Shown one piece after another: positions 48,991-57,754 of a DNA stretch of 64,000 nt (position 1 is its first letter; each line of letters begins with the position of its first letter). The notes under the pieces are model-generated. The model was not told where the DNA came from, searched no databases, and saw only the letters and a program-made list of their open reading frames with translations. The stretch is from the IMG/VR virus record IMGVR_UViG_3300028597_000010, positions 41,623 through 105,622 of that record. One strand, 5' to 3'. The position numbers and the translations under genes are program-made. This DNA is from a virus.

Positions 48991-51975
48991 ATGGGGTTCG
49001 AAACACGCGGTACGACAAGAGGGAATGAACGGGTTGACTACACGAGAATTCGTGAAGATCTTAAATCCGTATCCCCCGCCATTGCTGCCACTCTGCGCAA
49101 CGCGGTTCCCAAAAATGGCCAAACTCCTGATGCCAATGAAGGCAAAGGTAGAGAAACTGTCAATCCTTACAAGCTGCAACGCTTGAGTGACATCATCAGC
49201 AACAACATCAATGCCAGTACCGATCTGCGGGCTATCACGCCGTACATTGATAAAGCTGAGCTGATTTGGAACACCATCCTGCTCTACCCTAACGGTAAGC
49301 AAGACAAAGTGTTGACCTACGACACTCAAACGACGAAGCTGAAGAATGCTGGTCTCCACGCCGAGTTGTTGACGGTGTGGGATAATTACTTCACCAACGA
49401 CTATAAGATCGAGCCAGAACTGGGTAAAATGATCAATGACATCCTGTGGAATACAGGGAGTTATGTTCTGTTTAACCTCAGTCGTCCAGGTCTGGATTAT
49501 TTGATTAACGGTTCTGCCGCTGATCCAAATAGCCCTGAAGGTCGTACGGGTAACGAAGCCTTCCGCTTACAGGCTAAGCAACACCTTGACCACGAGTTCG
49601 TGGATGTCAGCGGTGTCAAGCGAGCGCGTAACAAAGGCTTCTTCGTTCGTGATCCACATTCGGCTGCTGACAAGAATGCGGTCAGTGGTCTGGAAGCGAT
49701 CTTGGGTGACCGCCCTGCTTACAACGGCACCGAGTTCAACATCTTCAGTAAAGAAGAAGATCCGGACAACCTGTTCAAGATCACCCTGACCGATAACCCG
49801 GCTATCCTTTATCTGCAGAAGTTCAACGAAGCAGTGCGGGATCAGGACATTAACTCGATCATGGGTGTCGAGAGTTTCGACCTCGTTATCTCTTCTGCCA
49901 TGCAAAGTGACAAGAAGAAGAAAGCGAAGACGGCTGACGGTCCTGATGCTACTACTCAGAACCTGACCGAAGATCAGATGGAAGCGATTAACCGCGAGAT
50001 CTACAAGGCTCGTGATATCCGCCATCAGACCATGCAGTACGTTAAGCCAATCGACACCCTGTCGGTAGCGCCCTACGGTCGCGGCCTGAGCTGGCACATT
50101 CCTAGTGAAGCGGTTATCCCAATTCACCACAACGGTTCTAGCCGTCAGATCGACGACTACATCATTCTGCTTGACGATCAGGGTAACTTCCTGAAGACCA
50201 CGGTTGATCCTGACTTCTATCAGTCAACCAAGGCCCAAGCCGATCAAGTGGCTAACAAGCCCAAGAACGGTAGCGACAACAGTCTGATCTCCAGTCTGCG
50301 TATGGTTCAGGAAGGCAAGCCGTGTGACTTCGACATGCGCGAGTTCATCGACCTTGCACAAAGCAGTCTGATCCGTCGGTTCGTGTCTTCGGTAGTGAGC
50401 GGTAAAGGCGACTCCGTCAGTGTCACTATTGACGAAGAAACCAACAAGATCTTCTTGTCCCGTCTCTGGCGTCGTCAGGGTGTGCGCTGCCTGTATGTTC
50501 CAGGTGAGGCTATTACTTACGGTGCTCTGAAGTTCAACCGTTTGGGTACTGGTCAGTCGTTGACCCAGTCGGCCAAGATGCACATCGCTCGTCTGGCTGC
50601 CTACGACCTCGCTGACGCCTTGGCTAACCTTGAAGCCGCCCAACCTCACACCGAGATGACTATCAACGTGGAGAAGGAGGATGCGGACCCTGAGGCCACC
50701 ATTGCTATTGCTCGGGCTACCTTCTTTGAGGCTAACCCGCGGTTGCACAGTCTGTTGTCTACGGCTCAGTTGTCTGTTCCGTCTATTGTTGATGCCCTGC
50801 GAGAATCCTCGTTGTCGGTAAAGGTTAATGCCGGGGATAACGTTCACCTGCCTACTCCTGACATTCAAACCACAGGTAAGCAGAAGGACAACTTCCACGC
50901 GGTAGATACCGCTAGCCGTGATGCTGTGTTGAACTCGATCGCCAACTACTTCAACCTGCCTCGTGCATGGCTGGATGTGAGCGACGATCAGAACAACTTC
51001 CAGATCGAAGCTATTACCGAACACCAAATGGTTTTCAACCAAGCGGTGAACTGGCAGACCGAGATCGCTAACTTCGTGATCGACTTCCAGCGTAAGCATG
51101 CTCGTGTAAACGGTCCGTTGATGCAAGCGCTGGTACAGTGCGTTCTCGACAACAAGAAGATGTGGGTTCCTGACAGTAAGGAAGTGATTGAAGGTGAGGA
51201 TGAAGCTAAGGTCAAGATTATTCTGGCTGACTTCTTCAACTCCATCTACTGCACGCTGCCTGTACCTACCAGCACTGAAACCACCAACAAACTCATTGAG
51301 AGTCTGGAAGCGGTAGATAAGCTGGTGGCGTCGTGGGAAGAGCTGTCGGGTACTGGGGTGGTCATGGCTCAGATGATCAAGTTGCTGGGTATTGAGGCAG
51401 AAGACTTCTCTGCGGATGAGATCAAGGCCATGATCAAGTCTGTACTGAAGACTGAGGCCTTCAAGCGATTCAACCTGCCAATGCCGTTCGATGAGATTGT
51501 CAACGAAGGTAAAGGCGGTGGTATTGCTTCCTTGGTACACCATATCGTTCACCAGCGTAACAACGTTGCTGACTTTGTGGCTAAGCTTATCATTGAGCGT
51601 TCCGATGCTGATGGTAAACTGCTCAAGGAATACAAAGGCAAGATCGACAAGAAGCTGGCAGCCAACGCTCCACCTGAAGAACCTTTGGGTGACGAAGGCG
51701 GCCTAGGCGGTACTGGTGAACCGGATGACGTGGAGCCTACGGGTGACGACGACATCGCTGGCACTGGTGAGCCTGATGACAGCACTGTCAATGTAGATGA
51801 GCCACCACCGATGCCTGATGGTGAGACTCCTCCAGCAGACGGTGAAGAGCCACCTGCTGAACCTGTAGAGGGTGAAGAGAAGGCAGAAGGAGAAGAAGAG
51901 CCTCCTGTCGATGGTTCCAAAGCGGGTAGTGACGATCCAACCGATCCTAACTACAACCCTTGGAAAGGTGCATAA
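48991..51975 (+). CDS. portal protein
   Basis: A 994-aa protein, start MGFETRGTTRGNERVDY with GAGG 6 nt upstream; a longer frame would reach back into the opposite-strand gene. The central and later parts have portal-like features: a long helical stem region and NYFNLPRAWLDVSDDQNNFQ followed by EAITEHQMVFNQAV, similar to the crown/wing sequences of large portals. The size is close to what I recall for phiKZ-type portals. The last 100 residues are acidic, Pro/Gly-rich and repetitive (GTGEPDDVEPTGDDDIAGTG), probably a flexible tail inside the head. Twelve copies would form the DNA channel at one capsid vertex. Confidence 0.75.
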   Translation: MGFETRGTTRGNERVDYTRIREDLKSVSPAIAATLRNAVPKNGQTPDANEGKGRETVNPYKLQRLSDIISNNINASTDLRAITPYIDKAELIWNTILLYPNGKQDKVLTYDTQTTKLKNAGLHAELLTVWDNYFTNDYKIEPELGKMINDILWNTGSYVLFNLSRPGLDYLINGSAADPNSPEGRTGNEAFRLQAKQHLDHEFVDVSGVKRARNKGFFVRDPHSAADKNAVSGLEAILGDRPAYNGTEFNIFSKEEDPDNLFKITLTDNPAILYLQKFNEAVRDQDINSIMGVESFDLVISSAMQSDKKKKAKTADGPDATTQNLTEDQMEAINREIYKARDIRHQTMQYVKPIDTLSVAPYGRGLSWHIPSEAVIPIHHNGSSRQIDDYIILLDDQGNFLKTTVDPDFYQSTKAQADQVANKPKNGSDNSLISSLRMVQEGKPCDFDMREFIDLAQSSLIRRFVSSVVSGKGDSVSVTIDEETNKIFLSRLWRRQGVRCLYVPGEAITYGALKFNRLGTGQSLTQSAKMHIARLAAYDLADALANLEAAQPHTEMTINVEKEDADPEATIAIARATFFEANPRLHSLLSTAQLSVPSIVDALRESSLSVKVNAGDNVHLPTPDIQTTGKQKDNFHAVDTASRDAVLNSIANYFNLPRAWLDVSDDQNNFQIEAITEHQMVFNQAVNWQTEIANFVIDFQRKHARVNGPLMQALVQCVLDNKKMWVPDSKEVIEGEDEAKVKIILADFFNSIYCTLPVPTSTETTNKLIESLEAVDKLVASWEELSGTGVVMAQMIKLLGIEAEDFSADEIKAMIKSVLKTEAFKRFNLPMPFDEIVNEGKGGGIASLVHHIVHQRNNVADFVAKLIIERSDADGKLLKEYKGKIDKKLAANAPPEEPLGDEGGLGGTGEPDDVEPTGDDDIAGTGEPDDSTVNVDEPPPMPDGETPPADGEEPPAEPVEGEEKAEGEEEPPVDGSKAGSDDPTDPNYNPWKGA

Positions 51976-51997
51976 AGCAAAAAAGAAAAGACCTGAA

Positions 51998-52031
51998 GCT
52001 ACCCCTACTCCTTTGCGGGAGTAGGGGTAGC
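51998..52031. terminator. bidirectional terminator after portal
   Basis: GCTACCCCTACTCC (51998-52011) pairs with GGGAGTAGGGGTAGC (52017-52031). It lies between the convergent ends of the portal gene (51975) and the 204-aa gene (52052). Confidence 0.85.
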
Positions 52032-52051
52032 CTTATGGCCGGTTGACCGGA

Positions 52052-52666
52052 TTACTGAGCTGGCTCTTCTTCGACAGGTGGTTCTTCAGCTGGAACTTCT
52101 GGAGCAGGGATGGAAGCCACTACAGCGTCGTGTACGCGCAGTGCCATCTCGGTAACGCTGGATTGCACCAGATCAGACTCGCCGATCGACAGCACGCTTT
52201 CCAGGGTGTTCAGATCGGTGATTGCTTCATAACGAGCAACCAGTTCTTCTTCAGTCGGAGCAGGAGTTACCGGCTCTGGCTTGAAGTCCAGTTCGATCAC
52301 GCTGAGCGCACGGCTCTTCATGTCGCTGATGGCGCTGACAACGTCGGTGTTGTCGGCAGACTGAGGGGACTGTTCGATCAGCAGAGTCATGTAGGCTTTG
52401 GCCAGATCGTCCAGAGTTTCCAGGCCGGCGATCTGCGACAGCACAGCTTCGACGGTCATCAGTGGAACTTCGATCGGGGTCGGTACGGTCGGGGTAGCTT
52501 GAGCGGTCAGGCGGAAACGCGCCAGCTCGTTCAGTTGATCACCGAAAGGGATCAGGATGTTTTCGAAACGACGTTCGCGTTGACCGACAGCCACGAAGCG
52601 TTGGTTGGCCAGCAGTTGGGCAACTTCGCTGTTGGTAAGATGTGCATATTTTTCGCTGAGGGACAT
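52052..52666 (-). CDS. putative virion protein, Pro/Glu-rich tail
   Basis: A 204-aa protein, MSLSEKYAHLTNSEVAQLLA, helical, ending in a Pro/Glu repeat (APEVPAEEPPVEEEPAQ). High-expression codon use similar to the capsid gene. Function unknown; a head-decoration, scaffolding or inner-head role would fit an abundant small protein beside the portal. Confidence 0.65.
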   Translation of the reverse strand: MSLSEKYAHLTNSEVAQLLANQRFVAVGQRERRFENILIPFGDQLNELARFRLTAQATPTVPTPIEVPLMTVEAVLSQIAGLETLDDLAKAYMTLLIEQSPQSADNTDVVSAISDMKSRALSVIELDFKPEPVTPAPTEEELVARYEAITDLNTLESVLSIGESDLVQSSVTEMALRVHDAVVASIPAPEVPAEEPPVEEEPAQ

Positions 52667-52751
52667 GGATACTTCTCTCTATTCGATTGAGGAGATAGGA
52701 ACTCGTGTTTCCTATAAAAGGCTAGATGCAGAAAAAAAATAAACTAAAAGG

Positions 52752-52775
52752 TAGACCCCGGATACCCAGGGTCTA
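52752..52775 (-). terminator. small hairpin
   Basis: TAGACCC (52752-52758) pairs with GGGTCTA (52769-52775), directly after the stop of the 119-aa gene (52780) on the minus strand. Confidence 0.6.
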
Positions 52776-52779
52776 TTAC

Positions 52780-53139
52780 TTAATGTAATGTTCTTTGCTG
52801 TAGCGGTTGTGTAGAGAACACGTAGATTGGGTCGGCTTGCTTGTCATCCTTCCGTTTGAACAGAATGATCCAATCTTTAAACGGTTGATCCTTGTAGAAG
52901 GTCGCAAAGGCTCGTGGGAGCGCTTCCTTAGTACCGACGTACAAGAAGGCATGGTGGTTCTCTAATACAGCTTCAAAGTCGTCTGCCGTGACTACAGCAT
53001 CTAACTCAGTGATCAATTCATCTGGCTTGCGGATTAACTCAGGCCAGTTATCAGCCAAGATCAAGCCTTTGAAATAATCGACGATCTGATCAATAACACT
53101 TGCACCCATTGCAGTAGCGGTGTGTAATTTGAGCAGCAT
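52780..53139 (-). CDS. hypothetical protein
   Basis: A 119-aa protein, MLLKLHTATAMGASVIDQIV, alpha/beta. A second Met at residue 11 is a possible start. It is the second gene after the promoter at 53607, separated from the glycine-zipper gene by a hairpin. Function unknown. Confidence 0.6.
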   Translation of the reverse strand: MLLKLHTATAMGASVIDQIVDYFKGLILADNWPELIRKPDELITELDAVVTADDFEAVLENHHAFLYVGTKEALPRAFATFYKDQPFKDWIILFKRKDDKQADPIYVFSTQPLQQRTLH

Positions 53140-53165
53140 GGCATCACCTATTATTAGACAAAAAA

Positions 53166-53191
53166 TAAAAGGAAGCGTTAGCCTCCTTTTA
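53166..53191 (-). terminator. hairpin after glycine-zipper gene
   Basis: TAAAAGGA (53166-53173) pairs with TCCTTTTA (53184-53191), extended by GC pairs with one mismatch. It lies 14 nt past the 115-aa gene. Confidence 0.6.
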
Positions 53192-53204
53192 CTCTTTATG
53201 TTCT

Positions 53205-53552
53205 TTAGATAGCTACGTCTGGGTTTACAAAGCAGTCAACCAGTGCGGCAACGTTCGAGCTTACGCCCACGCCTACCAGACCAGCAGCAGCGCCAGACAG
53301 GATCTTGCCAGTAGTACCGAACCATTCAGCAGGACCGAATACGGTACCAGCAGCGTAACCTACAGCCGCGCCAGCAGCGGCACCGGCGATTGCACCACCG
53401 ACAGAACCACCACGAGATACAGCAGCGAGGCCACCGAGGACACCGCCAACAACGCCACAAACTTGACCAACGTTAATACCACTATCGCGGGAACCTTCGA
53501 TGTTCATCGAGTTGATGGCAGCGAGGTCAGCAGCAGAGAGACGTGCGTTCAT
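53205..53552 (-). CDS. small glycine-zipper membrane protein
   Basis: A 115-aa protein. After about 28 soluble residues come two Gly/Ala-rich hydrophobic stretches: VGQVCGVVGGVLGGLAAV and then VGGAIAGAAAGAAVGYAAG, the G-x-x-x-G pattern of glycine zippers, followed by a third hydrophobic segment. It is a shorter relative in style of the C-terminal part of the 408-aa protein. It lies 55 nt behind an exact TATATTAC promoter that closely matches the promoter of that protein. Possible roles are membrane insertion early in infection, pore formation or protection. Confidence 0.65.
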   Translation of the reverse strand: MNARLSAADLAAINSMNIEGSRDSGINVGQVCGVVGGVLGGLAAVSRGGSVGGAIAGAAAGAAVGYAAGTVFGPAEWFGTTGKILSGAAAGLVGVGVSSNVAALVDCFVNPDVAI

Positions 53553-53606
53553 AATGTATTACTCCAGAGATATAAGTGAAAGATATTGATTATCTTTATC
53601 CCACAA

Positions 53607-53614
53607 GTAATATA
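53607..53614 (-). promoter_or_regulatory. TATATTAC promoter element
   Basis: Minus-strand context AAGTCTATATTACTTGTGGG, with AAGTTACATT about 20 nt upstream and GGGATAA just downstream. Together with 17633 it shows the longest conserved version of the motif and could be the strongest promoter here. Confidence 0.7.
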
Positions 53615-53662
53615 GACTTGAAAAAGAATGTAACTTAAAAAACAAAAAAATAAACATAGTAA

Positions 53663-53688
53663 CCTAGGAAGGGTTTCCCCCTCCTAGG
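53663..53688 (-). terminator. hairpin after the 778-aa gene
   Basis: CCTAGGA (53663-53669) pairs with TCCTAGG (53682-53688), 28 nt past the stop. Minus-strand transcripts from the 778-aa gene would pass a 20-bp perfect palindrome (53697-53716) and then this hairpin. Confidence 0.65.
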
Positions 53689-53696
53689 CCACGCTA

Positions 53697-53716
53697 ATTT
53701 AACTGGCCAGTTAAAT
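53697..53716. repeat. 20-bp perfect palindrome at a stop codon
   Basis: ATTTAACTGG and its exact inverse CCAGTTAAAT join at 53706/53707 with no loop, and the end touches the TGA of the 778-aa gene. A loop-free palindrome of this length is more like a protein-binding or resolvase site than a terminator. It is the only one of this length seen in the window. Confidence 0.6.
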
Positions 53717-56052
53717 CAACTCAGTGCCAGAAGGCACAGATGTTTACTGCGGGTTACGAAACGCAGAGTAGCTACGTTACGGTCCACAATGGAATAGCTG
53801 AACAACCACATGTTACCGGACTCGTCAAACTTCAGCAGTTTGTCAGTCGATTCCGACATGTAGTTATCGCCCATGGTTACATCAAACCCGTCTTCAATCA
53901 TCTTGAAGTATTCCGGGAACTTGCTGCGCTTGATAACGATAGGAACATCGTTTTCCAAGTGAGAAGGACCGCCACGTTTGTTCATGACGTTGATGTACAT
54001 CGGACGTGCTACAACCAACTCGAGTTCGTGCTTGAGCTTGTCGATTTCGGATTCTTCAGCCTGACCTTTACGGTACGGGTTTTCGAAGTCGAAGATCTTG
54101 ACTTGCTCGTTCAGGTAGTTAACCTTCTCGGACTCTACCAGGTACGCACCAGTTTCTGGATCACGTTCCTTGAGGAATTCGAGCAGTGCACGGAAATCGT
54201 TGAACGCACTGGTAACAGACAAATGACGCTTGGCGTTCTTACGGCCTTCGTAGCCAGCACAGTTCACCAGCCAGTCATTGACCAGAGTGGTGTAGCGGGC
54301 ATCGATGAAATTGATCAGTTCGGAGCTGATCAGGCCTTGATCGTTGTAGCGGGTGATTGCAGCGCAGGCATTCATGAAGCTAACGGTTTCCGTGTTGTCT
54401 TTAAACAGGAACGGAAGATCGTTATGCAGACGGCGCTTTTCTTCAGGAGTGGCACAAACGTACACATCCCAAGGAACTGCGCAGAAACCCACGGCGCTTT
54501 CTTTGGTGAACTGGCTAGTCAGACGCTGGTTAACACTGTTGATGGTGGATTCCAGATCAGCCGAAGCTTGCGAAACAACTGGATCCTTAACCACGATTAC
54601 CGGCAGCGCTTGTTCCAGCTTGCGAACAGTTTCGATTTCGATGTCGAGACCGGCGCCGCCGTTTACTTCTTCCAGCTCAACTGGCTTCACGACCCAGGTA
54701 TCTTCCAGGGACGGATCTTCCAGCAGTGGCAGGAGTTTCTTTGGATCTGTCAGAACAGTTTGCATATTGAGCCCTTCTGCTCGAACGATGGTGCTGAACC
54801 AGCCATTGTCCACTTCGAGGTCCATGATCACGATACGGAAGCAACCAGGCATAACCGTTTCTTCCAAGCCCATTTCGGAATGCTTGGTGTACGCGTGCTT
54901 GATCTTAGTCCAATCGCTTTCAGGAATAACGTAGTGGTCTTGTTTACCGATGTTGCGGAAGAAACGGTTGAGTTGGAACTCTTTCCGGTTTAGCGGAGTG
55001 AGGTTGTTAAAGTCCTTACGTACTTCATCCCAGTTGCTCATAGGCTCACCTCCCATCGAAAACTCTTTGCGTGGTTGTTGATAAGCAGGTTTATTTTTCT
55101 GAGCAGCGTTACGGTTAACCATGTCCATGATATCGTGAAACGAATCAGTAGCAGGAGGCAGGTTAGTTTGGTTGTTCTGCTCAAACGGCTGGTGTACATA
55201 CTCGGACGCAGGACCGTACAGCATAGCAAAATCTGGACGGGTCGATTGAGGACGCTTGAACTCCAGGTTCGCGTACGGCGAAGTCTGGTTGAACACTTCG
55301 AACACTGCGCTAGTAGCTTCCTTGAAGTTCTCCAAGTTAGCGATGCGCATTTGCAGGCGTTGTGGCAGCCGCAAGCAATACTGCTTACCGGTCGGTGCCT
55401 TCATCAGCCAGTTAATCAGTTCGAAGAACAGGATATTGCGCGTTGCAATAAACGTACAGTTCAAGTATTCCTGCTGGGTCAACTGATCGCGGTTCCCCTG
55501 CCGGAGTAATTCGATCAGTCCCTTACCGAAGAATGGCGCGCCGTTGATTGCCACAATCCGGGTAAAGTCGGCTTGCTTGTTTACATCGTCGATGAATGCA
55601 TTACAAACTTCATCCACCTGTCCCGCTTCGTTCATGCGAAAGCTTTCACGGGACTTCTTGTACTCTTCGTGTAACGGCCCTGCACGATGGTAGATCTGAT
55701 AAATGAACTGTTGCATAGCGGCAGCAACACGCTCGATGTAATAAGCCATCGATTGAGGGTCGTTCTCAGGCGTAACCTTGAGAGCACGAAGTGCTTCGTC
55801 TTCGTACAAGGTAGTCCCGTACTGACCCCAGTTGAAGCCACCACCAGATTGTGTATTGGTAGTGTTGAGGCCAGATTGCAACATGTTGCGAACCATGTCC
55901 GCGCCAGACATCTGAGGAGTCATGCCACCCATACTTGGGTTCATCATTCCCCCCATACCTGGGCGTGCACCCATCCCTGGTGCGGTACCCATATTGTTAT
56001 CGGGCAGTTGTACAGCGGCTGGGTTTCGAGGGCGAAGGATACCGTCGTTCAT
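53716..56052 (-). CDS. large unrecognised protein near capsid genes
   Basis: A 778-aa protein, start MNDGILRPRNPAAVQLPD; a TTG two codons earlier is closer to AGGAG. The first 60 residues are Met/Gly/Pro-rich (GMGARPGMGGMMNPSMGG), low complexity. The rest alternates helices and strands with no known motif. It lies between the glycine-zipper gene and the RNA polymerase-like gene. The equivalent phiKZ region has virion and polymerase genes, but I cannot say which this is. Confidence 0.75.
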   Translation of the reverse strand: MNDGILRPRNPAAVQLPDNNMGTAPGMGARPGMGGMMNPSMGGMTPQMSGADMVRNMLQSGLNTTNTQSGGGFNWGQYGTTLYEDEALRALKVTPENDPQSMAYYIERVAAAMQQFIYQIYHRAGPLHEEYKKSRESFRMNEAGQVDEVCNAFIDDVNKQADFTRIVAINGAPFFGKGLIELLRQGNRDQLTQQEYLNCTFIATRNILFFELINWLMKAPTGKQYCLRLPQRLQMRIANLENFKEATSAVFEVFNQTSPYANLEFKRPQSTRPDFAMLYGPASEYVHQPFEQNNQTNLPPATDSFHDIMDMVNRNAAQKNKPAYQQPRKEFSMGGEPMSNWDEVRKDFNNLTPLNRKEFQLNRFFRNIGKQDHYVIPESDWTKIKHAYTKHSEMGLEETVMPGCFRIVIMDLEVDNGWFSTIVRAEGLNMQTVLTDPKKLLPLLEDPSLEDTWVVKPVELEEVNGGAGLDIEIETVRKLEQALPVIVVKDPVVSQASADLESTINSVNQRLTSQFTKESAVGFCAVPWDVYVCATPEEKRRLHNDLPFLFKDNTETVSFMNACAAITRYNDQGLISSELINFIDARYTTLVNDWLVNCAGYEGRKNAKRHLSVTSAFNDFRALLEFLKERDPETGAYLVESEKVNYLNEQVKIFDFENPYRKGQAEESEIDKLKHELELVVARPMYINVMNKRGGPSHLENDVPIVIKRSKFPEYFKMIEDGFDVTMGDNYMSESTDKLLKFDESGNMWLFSYSIVDRNVATLRFVTRSKHLCLLALS

Positions 56053-56082
56053 GAACAAATAACTCCTAATGACCCTTATCTT

Positions 56083-57744
56083 TTACCAAGCTTTGGGGTC
56101 ACGATAGCGCAAACGTTTCTCTGATTTCTCGTAAAGCTCTTTGAACTGAGGATCCAGTCCAGTGATCTTGCCACCGATCAGGTAAACGCATGGGGTTAAA
56201 TAACCACGACCATCAGGATAGGGTCCAGTTACCCTGAGATAGCTACAAACGAAGGGAAGTGATGCGTGTGCGAAACCGGCGCTGTCGCTGGTATCGAACT
56301 CTCCGCGCTTCTTAGCTTTGGTCGAGTTGGTGTAGACACGGTGCTGAGGCATACAACCGAGCATGTAATCTACATAAGGGTTGTCAGTCGGTGTCGCTTC
56401 TTGAATGAGATTGGTCGTGCGAGCATTGTCAATCTCCTTGATGTGAAAGTTGTTAGTCAAGAAACGGGCGACTTTCTTCTGGGATAGTTCACTGTTATTC
56501 TTGATCTCGTGTTTGAACTTGTTGGCGGCTGTAATCAGCTTGTCCAACGTAAACTCCAAACTCGCCAGCTCTTTATAGAACATGGACGCGCGATCAGTCG
56601 TTTGTACGATTTCACTCCGGTTGGCAATGATGTAGTTGAACAGATCAAACATGTTCGCTACTACGATCGATTGACTGGCAAACTTCTTGATGGAATCTTC
56701 ATCCAGATACTCGTTGATGGAATCGAAGTGTTCATGCATCAAGCGCATGATGTAATCGTTGCTGTCACCGGACTTAACCGAGCAGCGTCCAATAATGAGT
56801 TTCCAGTAATCCGGGTTATCGATGCAGTCAATGTCGAAGTACGACGACAAGCAGTCGATAATGAACAACAACGAGCAGGCGTATTGCAAACCCATGGAAC
56901 TGAGTTCTTTACGCTTGCTGGATTTGTTGCGTACAGCAATACCCAGATCGTGCGGCAGGAACTCCCCAAGGTGCCGGCTATTGGGAGAACTGCTACGGGT
57001 GAAGATTTCCCAGCGGTCTTTCGGCTGACATTCAGCGACCAGTACGTCTACTGGGCCGATCTCGTAATCGCACTCCCCGTAGATGTCCATGGCTTTACTG
57101 AAGCCCATGTTTGCAAAGATGTACCATCCAAGCAAGGGCATAGGTGTTTTGTTGTCGGTGATCTTCCGAGATTCCGTTGGGCTGTAGAACCGGTTCGCCG
57201 CCAGGTTGATATCCACCGTCTTGGACAGCACGTGTCCTGTCTCGGTAAATACCTGATCGAACTTAAAGTGCTCAACCCCAATCTTGAACTTGAAGCCCAA
57301 GACCTTAACGAACAAGGCGTTTTCTTTCGTAACGGGCAACCCACGTTCTGCCAGTACAAGCTGCAGACTGTAGTGAGTATCCCGCAGGAAGATATCGCCA
57401 TAGATGTCACAATACGGCAGCATGACGATCGTACTCATCGGAATGAGCTCGCCAGCTTTGTTACGGTATTCAAACAACAATCGTACCGGGTACAACGTCT
57501 CCTTGTGGATGTCGAAGAGTTTACCACTGCTATTGACGAGGTTGTCAATGTACTCGCGTGGCGAAACCTTTACGAGATCCCGATAGTAGACCCCTCGTTT
57601 CTCGATGCTCTTGAAGATCATCTTGAGGGCGTTGTTGTAGTAGTGGAATCCGCCTTCAAACTCTTTCTGGTGGAATCCCTCCACGATGGTTTGGTTAAAC
57701 CGTGGCATTGACGCGTCAATTGCCTGTGCCAATTTCAGTGACAT
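56083..57744 (-). CDS. RNA polymerase beta N-terminal-like subunit (gp123-type)
   Basis: A 553-aa protein, MSLKLAQAIDASMPRFNQTIV. The segment IVMLPYCDIYGDIFLRDTH and then YSLQLVLAERGLPVT resembles the beta protrusion pattern where bacterial beta has 'P-M-xxxGTFIINGxERVIVxQL'. A lobe-like helical part (DNPDYWKLIIGRCSVKSGD) follows. phiKZ-type phages split beta and beta-prime over several genes; from memory gp123, near the capsid gene, is the beta N-terminal subunit of the non-virion polymerase and is about this long. No other subunit is visible here. Gene position and size agree, but there is no catalytic motif in this part of beta, so the call rests on weak similarity and context. Confidence 0.5.
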   Translation of the reverse strand: MSLKLAQAIDASMPRFNQTIVEGFHQKEFEGGFHYYNNALKMIFKSIEKRGVYYRDLVKVSPREYIDNLVNSSGKLFDIHKETLYPVRLLFEYRNKAGELIPMSTIVMLPYCDIYGDIFLRDTHYSLQLVLAERGLPVTKENALFVKVLGFKFKIGVEHFKFDQVFTETGHVLSKTVDINLAANRFYSPTESRKITDNKTPMPLLGWYIFANMGFSKAMDIYGECDYEIGPVDVLVAECQPKDRWEIFTRSSSPNSRHLGEFLPHDLGIAVRNKSSKRKELSSMGLQYACSLLFIIDCLSSYFDIDCIDNPDYWKLIIGRCSVKSGDSNDYIMRLMHEHFDSINEYLDEDSIKKFASQSIVVANMFDLFNYIIANRSEIVQTTDRASMFYKELASLEFTLDKLITAANKFKHEIKNNSELSQKKVARFLTNNFHIKEIDNARTTNLIQEATPTDNPYVDYMLGCMPQHRVYTNSTKAKKRGEFDTSDSAGFAHASLPFVCSYLRVTGPYPDGRGYLTPCVYLIGGKITGLDPQFKELYEKSEKRLRYRDPKAW

Positions 57745-57754
57745 GTACGCTCCC

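Noticed and set aside
50224-51552. 442-codon minus-strand frame inside the portal gene
   Set aside because: Antisense to the portal protein, no ribosome site, and the portal frame has all the features of a real gene.
51690-51960. Repeated GTGEPDD-like units as a possible CRISPR or DNA repeat array
   Set aside because: They are an in-frame acidic, Pro/Gly-rich protein tail in the portal gene; unit length and sequence vary as expected for coding low complexity.
56509-57711. 400-codon plus-strand frame across the RNA polymerase-like gene
   Set aside because: Antisense shadow; the minus-strand protein has consistent operon spacing and start signals.
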